Below, piece by piece: positions 18,994-26,212 of a stretch of 40,397 nucleotides of DNA. The DNA is from Prevotella sp. Its GTDB lineage: Bacteria; Bacteroidota; Bacteroidia; Bacteroidales; Bacteroidaceae. The stretch spans positions 1 to 40,397 of the forward strand of contig JAEAMQ010000072.1 of the NCBI GenBank assembly GCA_016901395.1. Reading direction: 5' to 3'. Below the pieces are notes generated by a model that was not told the origin of the DNA, did not search any database, and saw only the letters and a list, made by a program, of their open reading frames with translations. The stretch's first letter is position 1, and each line of letters begins with the position of its first letter. A program made the translations under genes and the position numbers.

Positions 18994-19308
18994 CAAAGTT
19001 TCCCTCAAAACACCTACTTAAAAGAAAATAAAAAAGACCCAAAAACAAAACATTAATAATAATTAACTATTGTTTGAGAATATTATTACGCGCTATCCGC
19101 CAACACCAGTGCATCCCTCCCCTATTCACGTCCGTCTTGTTAGTTCAAGTTCAATGATTCAACAAGTCCTCAACCGGCAATCCTCTATCCTATAACATGC
19201 TATACTCTGACATCGCAATAAGGGTGCGGAGACAATGAGATACACCTCTATATATAGCGACATGCTGAAAAAGCAATCCCACTGCTGATGCCCACAAATA
19301 AAAAAGAT
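18994..19308. other. Non-coding stretch upstream of the rpsL promoter
   Basis: No open frame longer than about 40 codons and no recognisable RNA gene is seen. It is AT-rich near 19010-19090. It separates the ribosomal promoter from the MITE-like element at 19309. Confidence 0.5.
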
Positions 19309-19489
19309 GAGGGTATGTCAAAATACAAATTTGGAACTTGATAACTTATAATCTGTAAGTTGAACTCCTATAAAAGCAAAGAAAAGTTCATTTCTCTACT
19401 CTATAATGAGTTTGAAATGGACTTTTCTTATAGAGTTTGTTTCAAACTGTAAGATTTAGAAAGGTGGATTTGTATTTTGACACACCCTC
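19309..19489. mobile_element. MITE-like element with 22-bp terminal inverted repeats
   Basis: The ends read GAGGGTATGTCAAAATACAAAT (19309-19330) and, inverted, the same 22 bases with one change (19468-19489). The 181-bp interior is itself largely self-complementary: CTATAAAAG..AAAAGTTCATTTC near 19371-19400 pairs with GAAATGGACTTTTCTTATAG near 19415-19434, so the whole unit can fold as one hairpin. It has no coding capacity. These are the features of a miniature inverted-repeat transposable element. Exact target duplication is unclear. Its right end is 8 nt past the stop of the small gene at 19498. Confidence 0.75.
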
Positions 19490-19497
19490 TCTTTTGT

Positions 19498-19614
19498 TTA
19501 TGCTTTCTTGTCTTCTTTCTGGGCCAATATGGCACGTCGATCGCCAAGAATCTTTTCCAGTCGGCTGCTGGTTTGCAGCTCGGCCTGAGCATTCATTGTT
19601 ACTAACTTGTCCAT
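19498..19614 (-). CDS. Small protein of unknown function (38 aa)
   Basis: The frame reads MDKLVTMNAQAELQTSSRLE, continues KILGDRRAILAQ and ends KEDKKA. It is charged and probably helical, without a signal or membrane segment. A -7 element (TATCTTTG, 19655-19648) lies 33 nt before the ATG, which supports real expression. I do not recognise a family. The MITE-like element follows the stop and its hairpin may serve as terminator. Confidence 0.5.
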   Translation of the reverse strand: MDKLVTMNAQAELQTSSRLEKILGDRRAILAQKEDKKA

Positions 19615-19647
19615 AGTGCTTACAATCTTTTTACTTGAATATGGTGG

Positions 19648-19655
19648 CAAAGATA
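19648..19655 (-). promoter_or_regulatory. -7 promoter element for the 38-aa gene
   Basis: TATCTTTG on the minus strand, ending 33 nt upstream of the ATG at 19614. It matches TAnnTTTG exactly. No clear -33 element is seen. Confidence 0.5.
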
Positions 19656-19825
19656 ACCGACTTTAGTGTATTATCACCATCCAATCCTATAAAAAAAGGT
19701 GAAAGCATGCCATTCTTTGACCTATGTCAAACCCCTGAGGCCTCGTCCGCAGCCCTTTTTCGGGGTATCAGCAGCCTGCGGCCAGAGGCCCACGCCACCT
19801 ATTCTGCACCACTCCGAGGCCAAAA

Positions 19826-21493
19826 TCATTCGGGCGAGCCTTGCTCCCCGGTATATTGTCCGATAAAGAAAATGGTGTTGGTATCGTCGTTTACCACGAG
19901 ATAGACAAAGGGATGGTCGGCAAAGAACGGGATGGGCTGAGGCTCTTCGACGGGTAAACTTCCGATGGTCATCTCCGCGTAGGTGGCTGCTGCACCCTCT
20001 GTGCCCTCCTCGTTGACGGTGATGCGGGCTTTCTGACGGCTCTTGCTCACATACAACGGTTCCTTGGAGATGCCGGGGAAATTGTTGACCGACTCATCGT
20101 CGAGATGGTCCACGCCCAGCGCTTTGAGCGTCTGCAGCACGTCAAAATTCATGGCACAATCTATCTTGGGCAATTTCAGGTGGACCCGCGTGGGCTCCAG
20201 CTGACCTCTCACACCACCGAGACGGGCCGACTGCAGGGCCGCCATCGCCTCGTCGATGCTATGTCCCGACTTGGGCAACACGACCAGCATCGAGAACCGT
20301 TTCATCTCCGACTCACTGCTCATCCGCAGGCGGTAAGGCAGCGAAACAATCTGAAACACCTCGTTTTCGCCATAGTCCACCGTCCGTTTGTCACTCATCA
20401 TCGCCACCTTGAGCGTATCTCCCGCGGCCTTGTTGAAACGTGCTTGCCGGGTCAGTCGGGCCTCAAACGCCTCCTGCCACGACCCTTTGAAATACACGGC
20501 ATTGACCGCACACAAAGCCGACTGGGTGTCGAGCTGCGACAACAACTGCGGAATCATGCCCTGCGTGTGGTTGCTTGTCCATTCGTTGATTTGCCGAACG
20601 CCGTCATCATCGAATGGCATCGACCTCACCTCCGCGAGGTAACGGCGCGACGACAGCTCTGCATAAGCCGGAAGAATGGGGTGCGCCTGGTTGACGGCCA
20701 GGAAGTTGGCGATGCTCAACACGGGGCTTTGGTCGATGGCACGGGCACGGTATTCATCTTGCCCCTCCCTGCTGTTCAGCGGGCGGGCGGCATCGAGGGT
20801 GAGGTCGCTGATATCTTCGGCGGTCACGCCCAGCACGTGCCCCAACTCCCGTTCTACGTTGCCCGCAGCACCGTCCTGCAGCATCCGGAAGAGTGCGGCA
20901 ACGCCAAAGGGCGAGCAAACGATGTCGCCGCCCTTGTCATGGCGCAGTTTTTCAAACAACCGGAGGGAGAAATCGGTCAGCGCGGGTAGCTTTTCTTGGG
21001 AAGTCATAGGATTGATTGACAAGTTGATGGTATCATTATGATGGACTGAAAGGGACTGTTCGATAGGACGGAGCAATCTGGACGACGCATTCACCAGGGT
21101 ACTCTCAGCACGGAAACGTATCGGAAAGCTATAACGACATCTCACGGTTTTGCCTTTATGCATGGCGGGAATCCACTTCGGCATGCGTCGCGCGATATCG
21201 AGGGCAGCCTTGTCCAACACCGGATCCAGCTTCTTCAACACCTTGAAATCGCTTTGCGAGCCATCGCGCTCTACGATAAACCCCAGCACAATATAGCCGG
21301 GCAGACCGTCGCAGATATATTCTGACTTCACCATGTGTGATTCGATGTAGCGCCACAGTGCCGCCTCGCCACCCGGAAACTGCGGCATCTGTTCCACTTT
21401 GTCATACACCCGACGGTCCTGCGCACGCCCTTCGTACGGACTGGGCAGCGCCATCATCAACAGTAGGAAAAACAGTATTCGTCTCATCATCAT
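19826..21493 (-). CDS. Secreted TonB C-terminal domain / serpin fusion protein
   Basis: This 555-residue protein has a signal peptide (about 1-24, hydrophobic FFLLLMMALP, likely cut after GRA). A TonB C-terminal domain follows (about 32-131), starting VEQMPQFPGGEAALWRYI and ending RCRYSFPIRFR. After a linker, a full serpin runs from about 168 to 552. Serpin signatures are IVCSPFGVAALFRML, NEWTSNHTQGMI, NAVYFKGSWQ and DHPFVYLVVNDDTNTIFFIG. The hinge EEGTEGAAAT (about 495-504) has the small residues needed for loop insertion, so it is probably an inhibitor of serine or cysteine proteases. By hinge alignment P1-P1' would fall near IG-SL; this is inference. The TonB part lacks a membrane anchor and probably serves as a binding or localisation module. 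Its promoter is at 21553-21584. Confidence 0.93.
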   Translation of the reverse strand: MMMRRILFFLLLMMALPSPYEGRAQDRRVYDKVEQMPQFPGGEAALWRYIESHMVKSEYICDGLPGYIVLGFIVERDGSQSDFKVLKKLDPVLDKAALDIARRMPKWIPAMHKGKTVRCRYSFPIRFRAESTLVNASSRLLRPIEQSLSVHHNDTINLSINPMTSQEKLPALTDFSLRLFEKLRHDKGGDIVCSPFGVAALFRMLQDGAAGNVERELGHVLGVTAEDISDLTLDAARPLNSREGQDEYRARAIDQSPVLSIANFLAVNQAHPILPAYAELSSRRYLAEVRSMPFDDDGVRQINEWTSNHTQGMIPQLLSQLDTQSALCAVNAVYFKGSWQEAFEARLTRQARFNKAAGDTLKVAMMSDKRTVDYGENEVFQIVSLPYRLRMSSESEMKRFSMLVVLPKSGHSIDEAMAALQSARLGGVRGQLEPTRVHLKLPKIDCAMNFDVLQTLKALGVDHLDDESVNNFPGISKEPLYVSKSRQKARITVNEEGTEGAAATYAEMTIGSLPVEEPQPIPFFADHPFVYLVVNDDTNTIFFIGQYTGEQGSPE

Positions 21494-21552
21494 GATATTT
21501 TATTTATAGGTGGATAGTGGGATGGACTAAGAAGGAGAACCACCCCATGTTG

Positions 21553-21584
21553 CAAATATAGCCTTTTTCCCCCTTGTTTCCAAA
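21553..21584 (-). promoter_or_regulatory. Promoter of the TonB-serpin gene
   Basis: The minus strand shows TTTG (21584-21581), 20 nt, then TATATTTG (21560-21553), a good match to the Bacteroidota -33/-7 pattern. It predicts a leader of about 50 nt before the ATG at 21493. Confidence 0.65.
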
Positions 21585-21588
21585 GGTT

Positions 21589-21714
21589 TCAGGGTAAAAA
21601 AGCAGAGTGGAAGTCGAGCACAGGCATTGTCTTGCGCCAGTCACAGGCTATCTTGCCGATGGGGATCGCTGAGAGATGAAGCTGGGAAAACAGCCCCGAC
21701 AGCAGACTTTTCAT
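21589..21714 (-). other. Short protein-like frame, possible gene remnant
   Basis: From the ATG at 21714 the frame gives 41 residues, MKSLLSGLFSQLHLSAIPIG then KIACDWRKTMPVLDFHSAFL and P. The frame stays open upstream to about 21801 (GVVNYLNGNHTLHGNA) without a start codon. The composition is protein-like, but no family is recognised and no RBS or promoter is evident. It may be the tail of a decayed gene cut off by rearrangement. Confidence 0.25.
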
Positions 21715-21812
21715 AGACGCATTACCATGCAGTGTATGATTGCCATTCAAGTAATTAACCACTCCAATAGTTAAATTAAGTAAAACTATCCCTTAAAGAG
21801 TTTGCATTTTAT

Positions 21813-21820
21813 TACCTTTG
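21813..21820 (+). promoter_or_regulatory. -7 promoter element for the His-rich protein gene
   Basis: TACCTTTG on the plus strand, 25 nt before the ATG at 21846. It is an exact TAnnTTTG match; a -33 element is not clear. Confidence 0.6.
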
Positions 21821-21845
21821 TAACATATATAAACAATGTCTAAAC

Positions 21846-22040
21846 ATGGAAGAAGAAAACAAGCACAGTCATCATCATCACCATCATCATCACTACAGAA
21901 GTAGTTCTGACCGTTTCAAAGAACATCAGCTACGCGTCAACAGAAACAAGAAGATATTCTCCCGAGTGTTGTTTATCTTAGGTTGCATCATAGCCATAGC
22001 TATTATCATTGCAGTGGTTTGGCTCTACACCAATGAGTAG
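21846..22040 (+). CDS. Small His-rich single-pass membrane protein
   Basis: The 64-residue protein starts MEEENKHSHHHHHHHHYRSS, a natural run of eight His (9-16) plus His7. A basic middle (RVNRNKKIFSR) and one membrane helix follow (about 41-61, VLFILGCIIAIAIIIAVVWL). By the positive-inside rule the N-terminus, with the His run, would face the cytoplasm. No domain is recognised. The His tract suggests metal (Ni, Zn, Cu) binding, but that is inference. It has its own promoter and a strong bidirectional terminator after it. Confidence 0.8.
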   Translation: MEEENKHSHHHHHHHHYRSSSDRFKEHQLRVNRNKKIFSRVLFILGCIIAIAIIIAVVWLYTNE

Positions 22041-22134
22041 ACAGCCGTCTCTGACCGACTGTTGCATGTGACTGCACAGGATAATGCCCTGCAGAGTCAC
22101 AATCTTTTGAAAGACATCTGTACGGATGAAACGA

Positions 22135-22169
22135 AAAACGCATTCCATGACTGACATGGAATGCGTTTT
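22135..22169. terminator. Bidirectional terminator between His-rich gene and spt
   Basis: A perfect 15-bp stem, AAAACGCATTCCATG with CATGGAATGCGTTTT, closes a 5-nt loop. It sits between convergent genes (21846-22040 plus, 22189-23376 minus). Each strand ends in a T run (TTTT), fitting termination in both directions. Confidence 0.85.
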
Positions 22170-22188
22170 ATGTTGACAGGGAGAGCGA

Positions 22189-23376
22189 TTACTTGATAAT
22201 GCCCTGCTCCTTGAAAATCTTCTTCAAAATCTCCACCCCTCGCTCTACATGCTCCTGCGTGTGGGAGGCCATGAGTGCAAAACGCACCAAGGTGTCCTGC
22301 GGCGCACAGGCAGGTGGTATCACCGGATTGATGAATACGCCGGCATCGAAGGCCAGCTTGGTCACGAGGAATGTCTTGTCGATGTCACGCACATAGAGCG
22401 GGATGATGGGGCTTTCGGTCTCACCAATCTCAAAACCCTCCTCGCGGAAACGGCTGAGGGCATAGTTGGTCACGTCCCAGAGATGCTGAATGCGCTCGGG
22501 TTCGTTCTGTATGATGTGCAGCGCTTCGAGTGCGGCGGCGGTGGCAGCGGGGGTGTCACTGGCCGAGAAGATATAGGTGCGGCTGGTGTGACGCAGGAAG
22601 TTGATGGTATCTGCATCACCTGCAATAAATCCGCCGATGGAGGCCAGACTCTTGGAGAAGGTACCCATGATGAGGTCTACCTCGTCCTGCAGTCCGAAAT
22701 GGTGGCACACGCCACGTCCCTGTTCGCCGAAAACGCCCAGTCCGTGAGCCTCGTCGACCATGATGGAGCAGTTGTATTTGTGCTTGAGTTCCACAATCTC
22801 GGGCAGTTTGCAGAGATCGCCTTCCATCGAAAACACGCCGTCGACCACAATCAGCTTGATAGCTTCCTTAGGCAGTTTCTGCAGCACACGCTCCAGGTCT
22901 TCCATGTCGTTGTGCTTGTAATGGAGCTGGGTGGCGAAGCTCAGTCGCCTTCCGTCCACGATAGAAGCATGGTCGCGGTCGTCGCAAATCACGTAGTCGC
23001 CACGTCCGACGATAGAGGGGATGACACCAGAGTTTACTGTAAAGCCGGTGGAAAAGCACAAAGCATCGTCCTTATGCTCAAAAGCAGCAAGCTCTTTCTC
23101 CAGTTGTACGTGGAGGTCGAGCGTTCCGTTGAGGAATCTACTGCCGGCGCAGCCTGAGCCATATTTGTCCAAAGCCTTCTTGGCAGCCTCGATGATGCGG
23201 TCGTCGCCGGTCAAGCCCGTGTAGGCATTACTACCGAACATCAGAACCTGATGACCGGCCATGGTTACTTCCGGCCCTTGCTTGCTTGTGATTTCTCTAA
23301 AATAGGGGTATACGCCTACCTCCATATAATGCTGCGGTATGCGGTAATTTTTGTACTTTTCTTGTAACTGTCCCAT
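22189..23376 (-). CDS. spt: Serine palmitoyltransferase (alpha-oxoamine synthase family)
   Basis: This PLP enzyme would condense serine with a fatty acyl-CoA or acyl-ACP to 3-keto-dihydrosphingosine, the first step of sphingolipid synthesis. The fold-type I pattern is complete: GSNAYTGLTGDDRI, GSGCAGSRFLNGTLDLHVQL, DDRDHASIVDG, IMVDEAHGLGVFGEQGRG and the PLP Lys in GTFSKSLASIGG (about K242). The ATG at 23376 (MGQLQEKYKNYRIPQHYME) gives 396 residues. A longer frame would place the -7 promoter (23430-23423) inside the gene, so it is rejected. The sequence matches the Bacteroidetes SPT type better than KBL or BioF, which share the fold. The divergent neighbour is a sphingosine/diacylglycerol kinase-family protein. 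Confidence 0.85.
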   Translation of the reverse strand: MGQLQEKYKNYRIPQHYMEVGVYPYFREITSKQGPEVTMAGHQVLMFGSNAYTGLTGDDRIIEAAKKALDKYGSGCAGSRFLNGTLDLHVQLEKELAAFEHKDDALCFSTGFTVNSGVIPSIVGRGDYVICDDRDHASIVDGRRLSFATQLHYKHNDMEDLERVLQKLPKEAIKLIVVDGVFSMEGDLCKLPEIVELKHKYNCSIMVDEAHGLGVFGEQGRGVCHHFGLQDEVDLIMGTFSKSLASIGGFIAGDADTINFLRHTSRTYIFSASDTPAATAAALEALHIIQNEPERIQHLWDVTNYALSRFREEGFEIGETESPIIPLYVRDIDKTFLVTKLAFDAGVFINPVIPPACAPQDTLVRFALMASHTQEHVERGVEILKKIFKEQGIIK

Positions 23377-23422
23377 TTTAATAATAGGTGTAGATCTGTC
23401 TACAATGTTATAAATTAGGCTG

Positions 23423-23430
23423 CAAAGATA
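23423..23430 (-). promoter_or_regulatory. -7 promoter element of spt
   Basis: TATCTTTG on the minus strand, 46 nt before the spt ATG. It lies inside the longer open frame and so supports the start at 23376. Confidence 0.6.
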
Positions 23431-23524
23431 CAAAAAATAACTTATAACAGAGCGAAAAAACAGAGAAATCATCAAATAAACAAAAAATGCAAACAAATAA
23501 AATCATTTATCAATAGAAATTCAG

Positions 23525-23532
23525 TAATTTTG
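23525..23532 (+). promoter_or_regulatory. -7 promoter element of the lipid kinase gene
   Basis: TAATTTTG on the plus strand, 20 nt before the ATG at 23553. It matches TAnnTTTG and forms a divergent pair with the spt promoter about 95 nt away. Confidence 0.55.
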
Positions 23533-23552
23533 CGACATGAAATGTTCGTAGC

Positions 23553-24596
23553 ATGAAGAAGAAAGTACTTTTTATCATCAACCCTATTTCTGGAACGGCG
23601 GCGAAGGACCAAATACCCGAGAAAATAGAAAAGTATCTCGACAACAGCATCTTCGATTATGAAATCAAAAATACGGAATATGCTGGTCATGCTACCCTTA
23701 TAGCCAAAAATGCTGCCGACGCAGGCACAGATATCGTGGTGGCCATCGGCGGCGACGGCACCGTCAACGAGGTGGCACGCTCACTGATCCACACACAGAC
23801 AGCCCTCGGCATCATCCCCTCGGGGTCGGGCAACGGACTGGCCCGCCACCTGCTGCTCCCCCTGAACATCCGCAAAAGCATCGAGATCATCAACCGGTGC
23901 GAAATCCATGAGCTGGACTACGGTGTCATCAACGACTACCCGTTTTTCTGCACCTGCGGCATGGGCTTCGACGCATTCGTCAGTCAGAAGTTTGCCGAGA
24001 CGGGCAAGCGCGGGGCCATCACCTATATCCAGAAGGTGCTGGAGGAGGGTGTGAGGTATAAGCCGGAGACCTACGAGATTTCCACCGAGGGCGACACCAC
24101 GAAGTATAAGGCCTTTCTCATCTCCTGCGCCAATGCGTCGCAATATGGCAACAACGCCTACATCGCACCGCAGGCGTCGATGAGCGACGGACTGATGGAT
24201 GTGATTATCATGGAGCCGTTCGACGTGCTGGAGGCCCCACAGATTGCCATCGACATGTTCAGCAAGACGCTCGACAAAAGCTCGAAAATCAAGACTTTCC
24301 AGACCAAGCACCTGCATATCCACCGTTCGCAGCCCGGCGTGATCCATTATGACGGCGACCCGGTGGAGTCGGGCGAGGACATAGACATCCACTTGGAGGA
24401 GAAGGGCATCCGCATCATCGTCAATCCCGAGGGTGACAAGAGTCTGCGCCAGCCCAACGCCATACAGACGGCGGCCGCCGAACTGTTCAATGAGATCAAC
24501 GATATCCGTCAGGGCATCGCGCGCCACACGCTGCGCGGCATCGCACTGACCAAACTCATCCAGAAGAAAATAGAGCGCAGATTGCCTGGCATCTGA
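23553..24596 (+). CDS. Diacylglycerol/sphingosine kinase-family lipid kinase
   Basis: A DAGK-catalytic-fold enzyme expected to phosphorylate a lipid alcohol with ATP. Motifs: FIINPISGTAAKDQI (residues 8-22), the nucleotide loop VVAIGGDGTVNEVA, LGIIPSGSGNGLARHL, and FFCTCGMGFDAFVSQK in the second domain. HYDGDPVE is the C-terminal family block. Length 347; the usual range for YegS/DgkB/LCB5-type proteins is 290-350. No signal peptide, so it is a soluble or peripheral protein. Head-to-head placement with serine palmitoyltransferase suggests a sphingoid base or ceramide as substrate, which is inference. Diacylglycerol or undecaprenol is the alternative. Confidence 0.88.
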   Translation: MKKKVLFIINPISGTAAKDQIPEKIEKYLDNSIFDYEIKNTEYAGHATLIAKNAADAGTDIVVAIGGDGTVNEVARSLIHTQTALGIIPSGSGNGLARHLLLPLNIRKSIEIINRCEIHELDYGVINDYPFFCTCGMGFDAFVSQKFAETGKRGAITYIQKVLEEGVRYKPETYEISTEGDTTKYKAFLISCANASQYGNNAYIAPQASMSDGLMDVIIMEPFDVLEAPQIAIDMFSKTLDKSSKIKTFQTKHLHIHRSQPGVIHYDGDPVESGEDIDIHLEEKGIRIIVNPEGDKSLRQPNAIQTAAAELFNEINDIRQGIARHTLRGIALTKLIQKKIERRLPGI

Positions 24597-24919
24597 TTAT
24601 CCTGACCGGCTTACATTCCGCCCTTTTTGTCAATATTATTCATCATTTTCAAGCACTTCCAAGTACATTCATCGGGAGGCGAAAAGGGGGTTGTCTTGCG
24701 ATAACATTCGATTTATCTGGGATGAAAAACACGAAAAACGATTGATTTTTCTCCTTTTTCACGCATTTTTTGCTTTTTCATGGTGTCTAACAGGGCGTTT
24801 TCGCATCATGATAAGGGCGTTTTCGCATCGCGATTAGCACCTAATCGTCTTGCGAATACTACCTAATCGCAAGACCATGATTTGTCAATATTTCACAAGT
24901 TGTTGACATATAGCGGTTT
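24597..24919. other. Non-coding gap with short direct and inverted repeats
   Basis: No gene is seen. AGGGCGTTTTCGCATC occurs twice (24792-24807 and 24814-24829). Next to it CGATTAGCACCTAATCG (24831-24847) is a perfect 7-bp inverted repeat, and CTTGCGA/TCGCAAG (24849-24855, 24867-24873) is another. The same CTAATCGCAAG word recurs at 36080 and, inverted, at 36044. Confidence 0.55.
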
Positions 24920-25331
24920 ACAGACAGACCGTTTTTTGCGTATTTCTGTCGATAGGACATGCGGTTATGAATATTCCTGCTTTTTGAGGACATATTATCA
25001 AATTCTTTCATCGTGTATTTTTAGACATAGTAACATAATAACAATAGGCTGCGCGATGTTTTTTTTAGACAGAACAACATAAAAAACATATAGCTTCGCG
25101 ATGTTGTTTATATAACAAAAACTTTGCGCAGCAATATGATTTTCTGTCTTTCTGTCTAAAAATCCTGCTGCGCAGCCTGTTGTTATTATGTTACTATGTC
25201 TAAAAAAACACCGCGCAGCTATATGTTTTTTATGTAGTTCTGTCTAAAAAAACGCCCAATTCTGTCTAAAAAAAAACACTGCGCAGCCATGTCTTTATGT
25301 CTTTTTGTCTAAAAAAAAACGGTCTATCTGT
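24920..25331. repeat. Cluster of about 45-bp interspersed repeats bounded by inverted repeats
   Basis: Six related units are seen, each running from a T-rich AGACA word through an A-rich middle to a GCTGCGC core. Two are on the plus strand (25021-25054, 25063-25105) and four inverted (about 25124-25162, 25170-25203, 25207-25249, 25276-25315). The arm 25021-25054 matches the inverse of 25170-25203 at 33 of 34 bases; 25063-25105 matches the inverse of 25207-25249 at 40 of 43. ACAGACAGACCGTTTTTT (24920-24937) and its near inverse (25314-25331) bound the block. It fills the convergent gap between the lipid kinase and trmN6 and shows no coding. Confidence 0.75.
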
Positions 25332-25332
25332 C

Positions 25333-26037
25333 CTACTCGTCGAGGTAGAAGGCGGCGGTGAGCTGGCGATACCAGGGGCCGCGGCGGCCGCTGTCGTCGA
25401 GCAGACACACCTCACCCATCTCCGGCCACCCCTGTCTCCTCCGCCCGAAGGCCAGCAGCGCGCGCTCCAACGGCTTGCCTGTCTTCGTGCGCACCGACAC
25501 CCGACGCGTGAGGAAAAGGCCACGCAGGTAGGCTTCGGCGGCCACAGCCTCCGCCGCATCCCACGGCACGATGAGGCTCACCTCACCCTCCGGCGTGAGC
25601 CAGCAGCGGGCAAAGGCGAAGAAATCGTGGAAAAATGCCGTCTGCGCATGGCGTGCGGCGGTGCGCGGAAGGTCGTTGCCCGTCGGTCCGCTGAGGAAAA
25701 ACGGAGGGTTGGACACGATGGCATCGTAGAATGCCGAGGGCATAAACTGCTGGAAAGGCGTGTGAAACACCGCCACACGGGAGGCGAACGGCGACACCGT
25801 CACATTGTCCCGAGCCTGCGCCGCAGCCGCCGCGTCCAGCTCCACACCCTCGACCTGCGCCGCGGGAAAACGCTGCGCCATCATCAGGGCGATGAGACCG
25901 CTGCCTGTACCGATGTCGAGCACACGCCGGCCGCCGTGGGCCCACGCGCCGACGAGCACCCCGTCGGTGCCGACTTTCATGGCACAACGGTCGTGGCGGA
26001 GAGTGAACTGCTGAAAGGAAAATCCATCTGTCATCAT
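25333..26037 (-). CDS. trmN6: tRNA1(Val) (adenine(37)-N6)-methyltransferase
   Basis: A SAM-dependent N6-adenine methyltransferase of the YfiC/TrmN6 type, expected to modify A37 of tRNA1(Val). The SAM loop is RVLDIGTGSGLIALMMAQ, the acidic residue lies in VEGVELDAAA, and the catalytic motif is VSNPPFFLSG (NPPF). The N-terminal FTLRHDRCAMKVGTDGVLVG is typical of this family. The ATG at 26037 (MMTDGFSFQQF) gives 234 residues; the next Met is equally possible, while a longer start reaches into the lon promoter region and is unlikely. Divergent from lon. GC content is high compared with the repeat block next to it. Confidence 0.87.
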   Translation of the reverse strand: MMTDGFSFQQFTLRHDRCAMKVGTDGVLVGAWAHGGRRVLDIGTGSGLIALMMAQRFPAAQVEGVELDAAAAAQARDNVTVSPFASRVAVFHTPFQQFMPSAFYDAIVSNPPFFLSGPTGNDLPRTAARHAQTAFFHDFFAFARCWLTPEGEVSLIVPWDAAEAVAAEAYLRGLFLTRRVSVRTKTGKPLERALLAFGRRRQGWPEMGEVCLLDDSGRRGPWYRQLTAAFYLDE

Positions 26038-26134
26038 GGGTTTTAACGCAGTCCGCCCACATATATTTTGCCAAGACAGCCGCAAACCAACATTTTTTAT
26101 AGATTAATCCACCTCTTATATGCGATATTATTCG

Positions 26135-26142
26135 TACCTTTG
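26135..26142 (+). promoter_or_regulatory. -7 promoter element of the lon operon
   Basis: TACCTTTGCAC on the plus strand contains an exact TAnnTTTG. Transcription would begin near 26149, leaving a leader of about 64 nt before the ATG at 26213. It lies inside an upstream-extended frame and so excludes that longer start. Confidence 0.7.
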
Positions 26143-26212
26143 CACGATAATACAAACACGACACCCCCGCAAAAGTTGTTTTACACATCAAAAACTGTTT
26201 CAGAATCCAACA

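Noticed and set aside
21836..21904. Alternative +1 frame ATG upstream of the His-rich gene (Ser-rich 22-codon frame)
   Set aside because: It is an out-of-frame reading of the CAT repeats; the downstream frame has a coherent membrane protein.
23377..23496. 40-residue hydrophobic N-terminal extension of serine palmitoyltransferase
   Set aside because: A -7 element lies inside it and the family begins at MGQLQEKYKNY.
26120..26212. 31-residue N-terminal extension of Lon
   Set aside because: The -7 promoter element at 26135-26142 lies within it, and the Lon family start fits the ATG at 26213.
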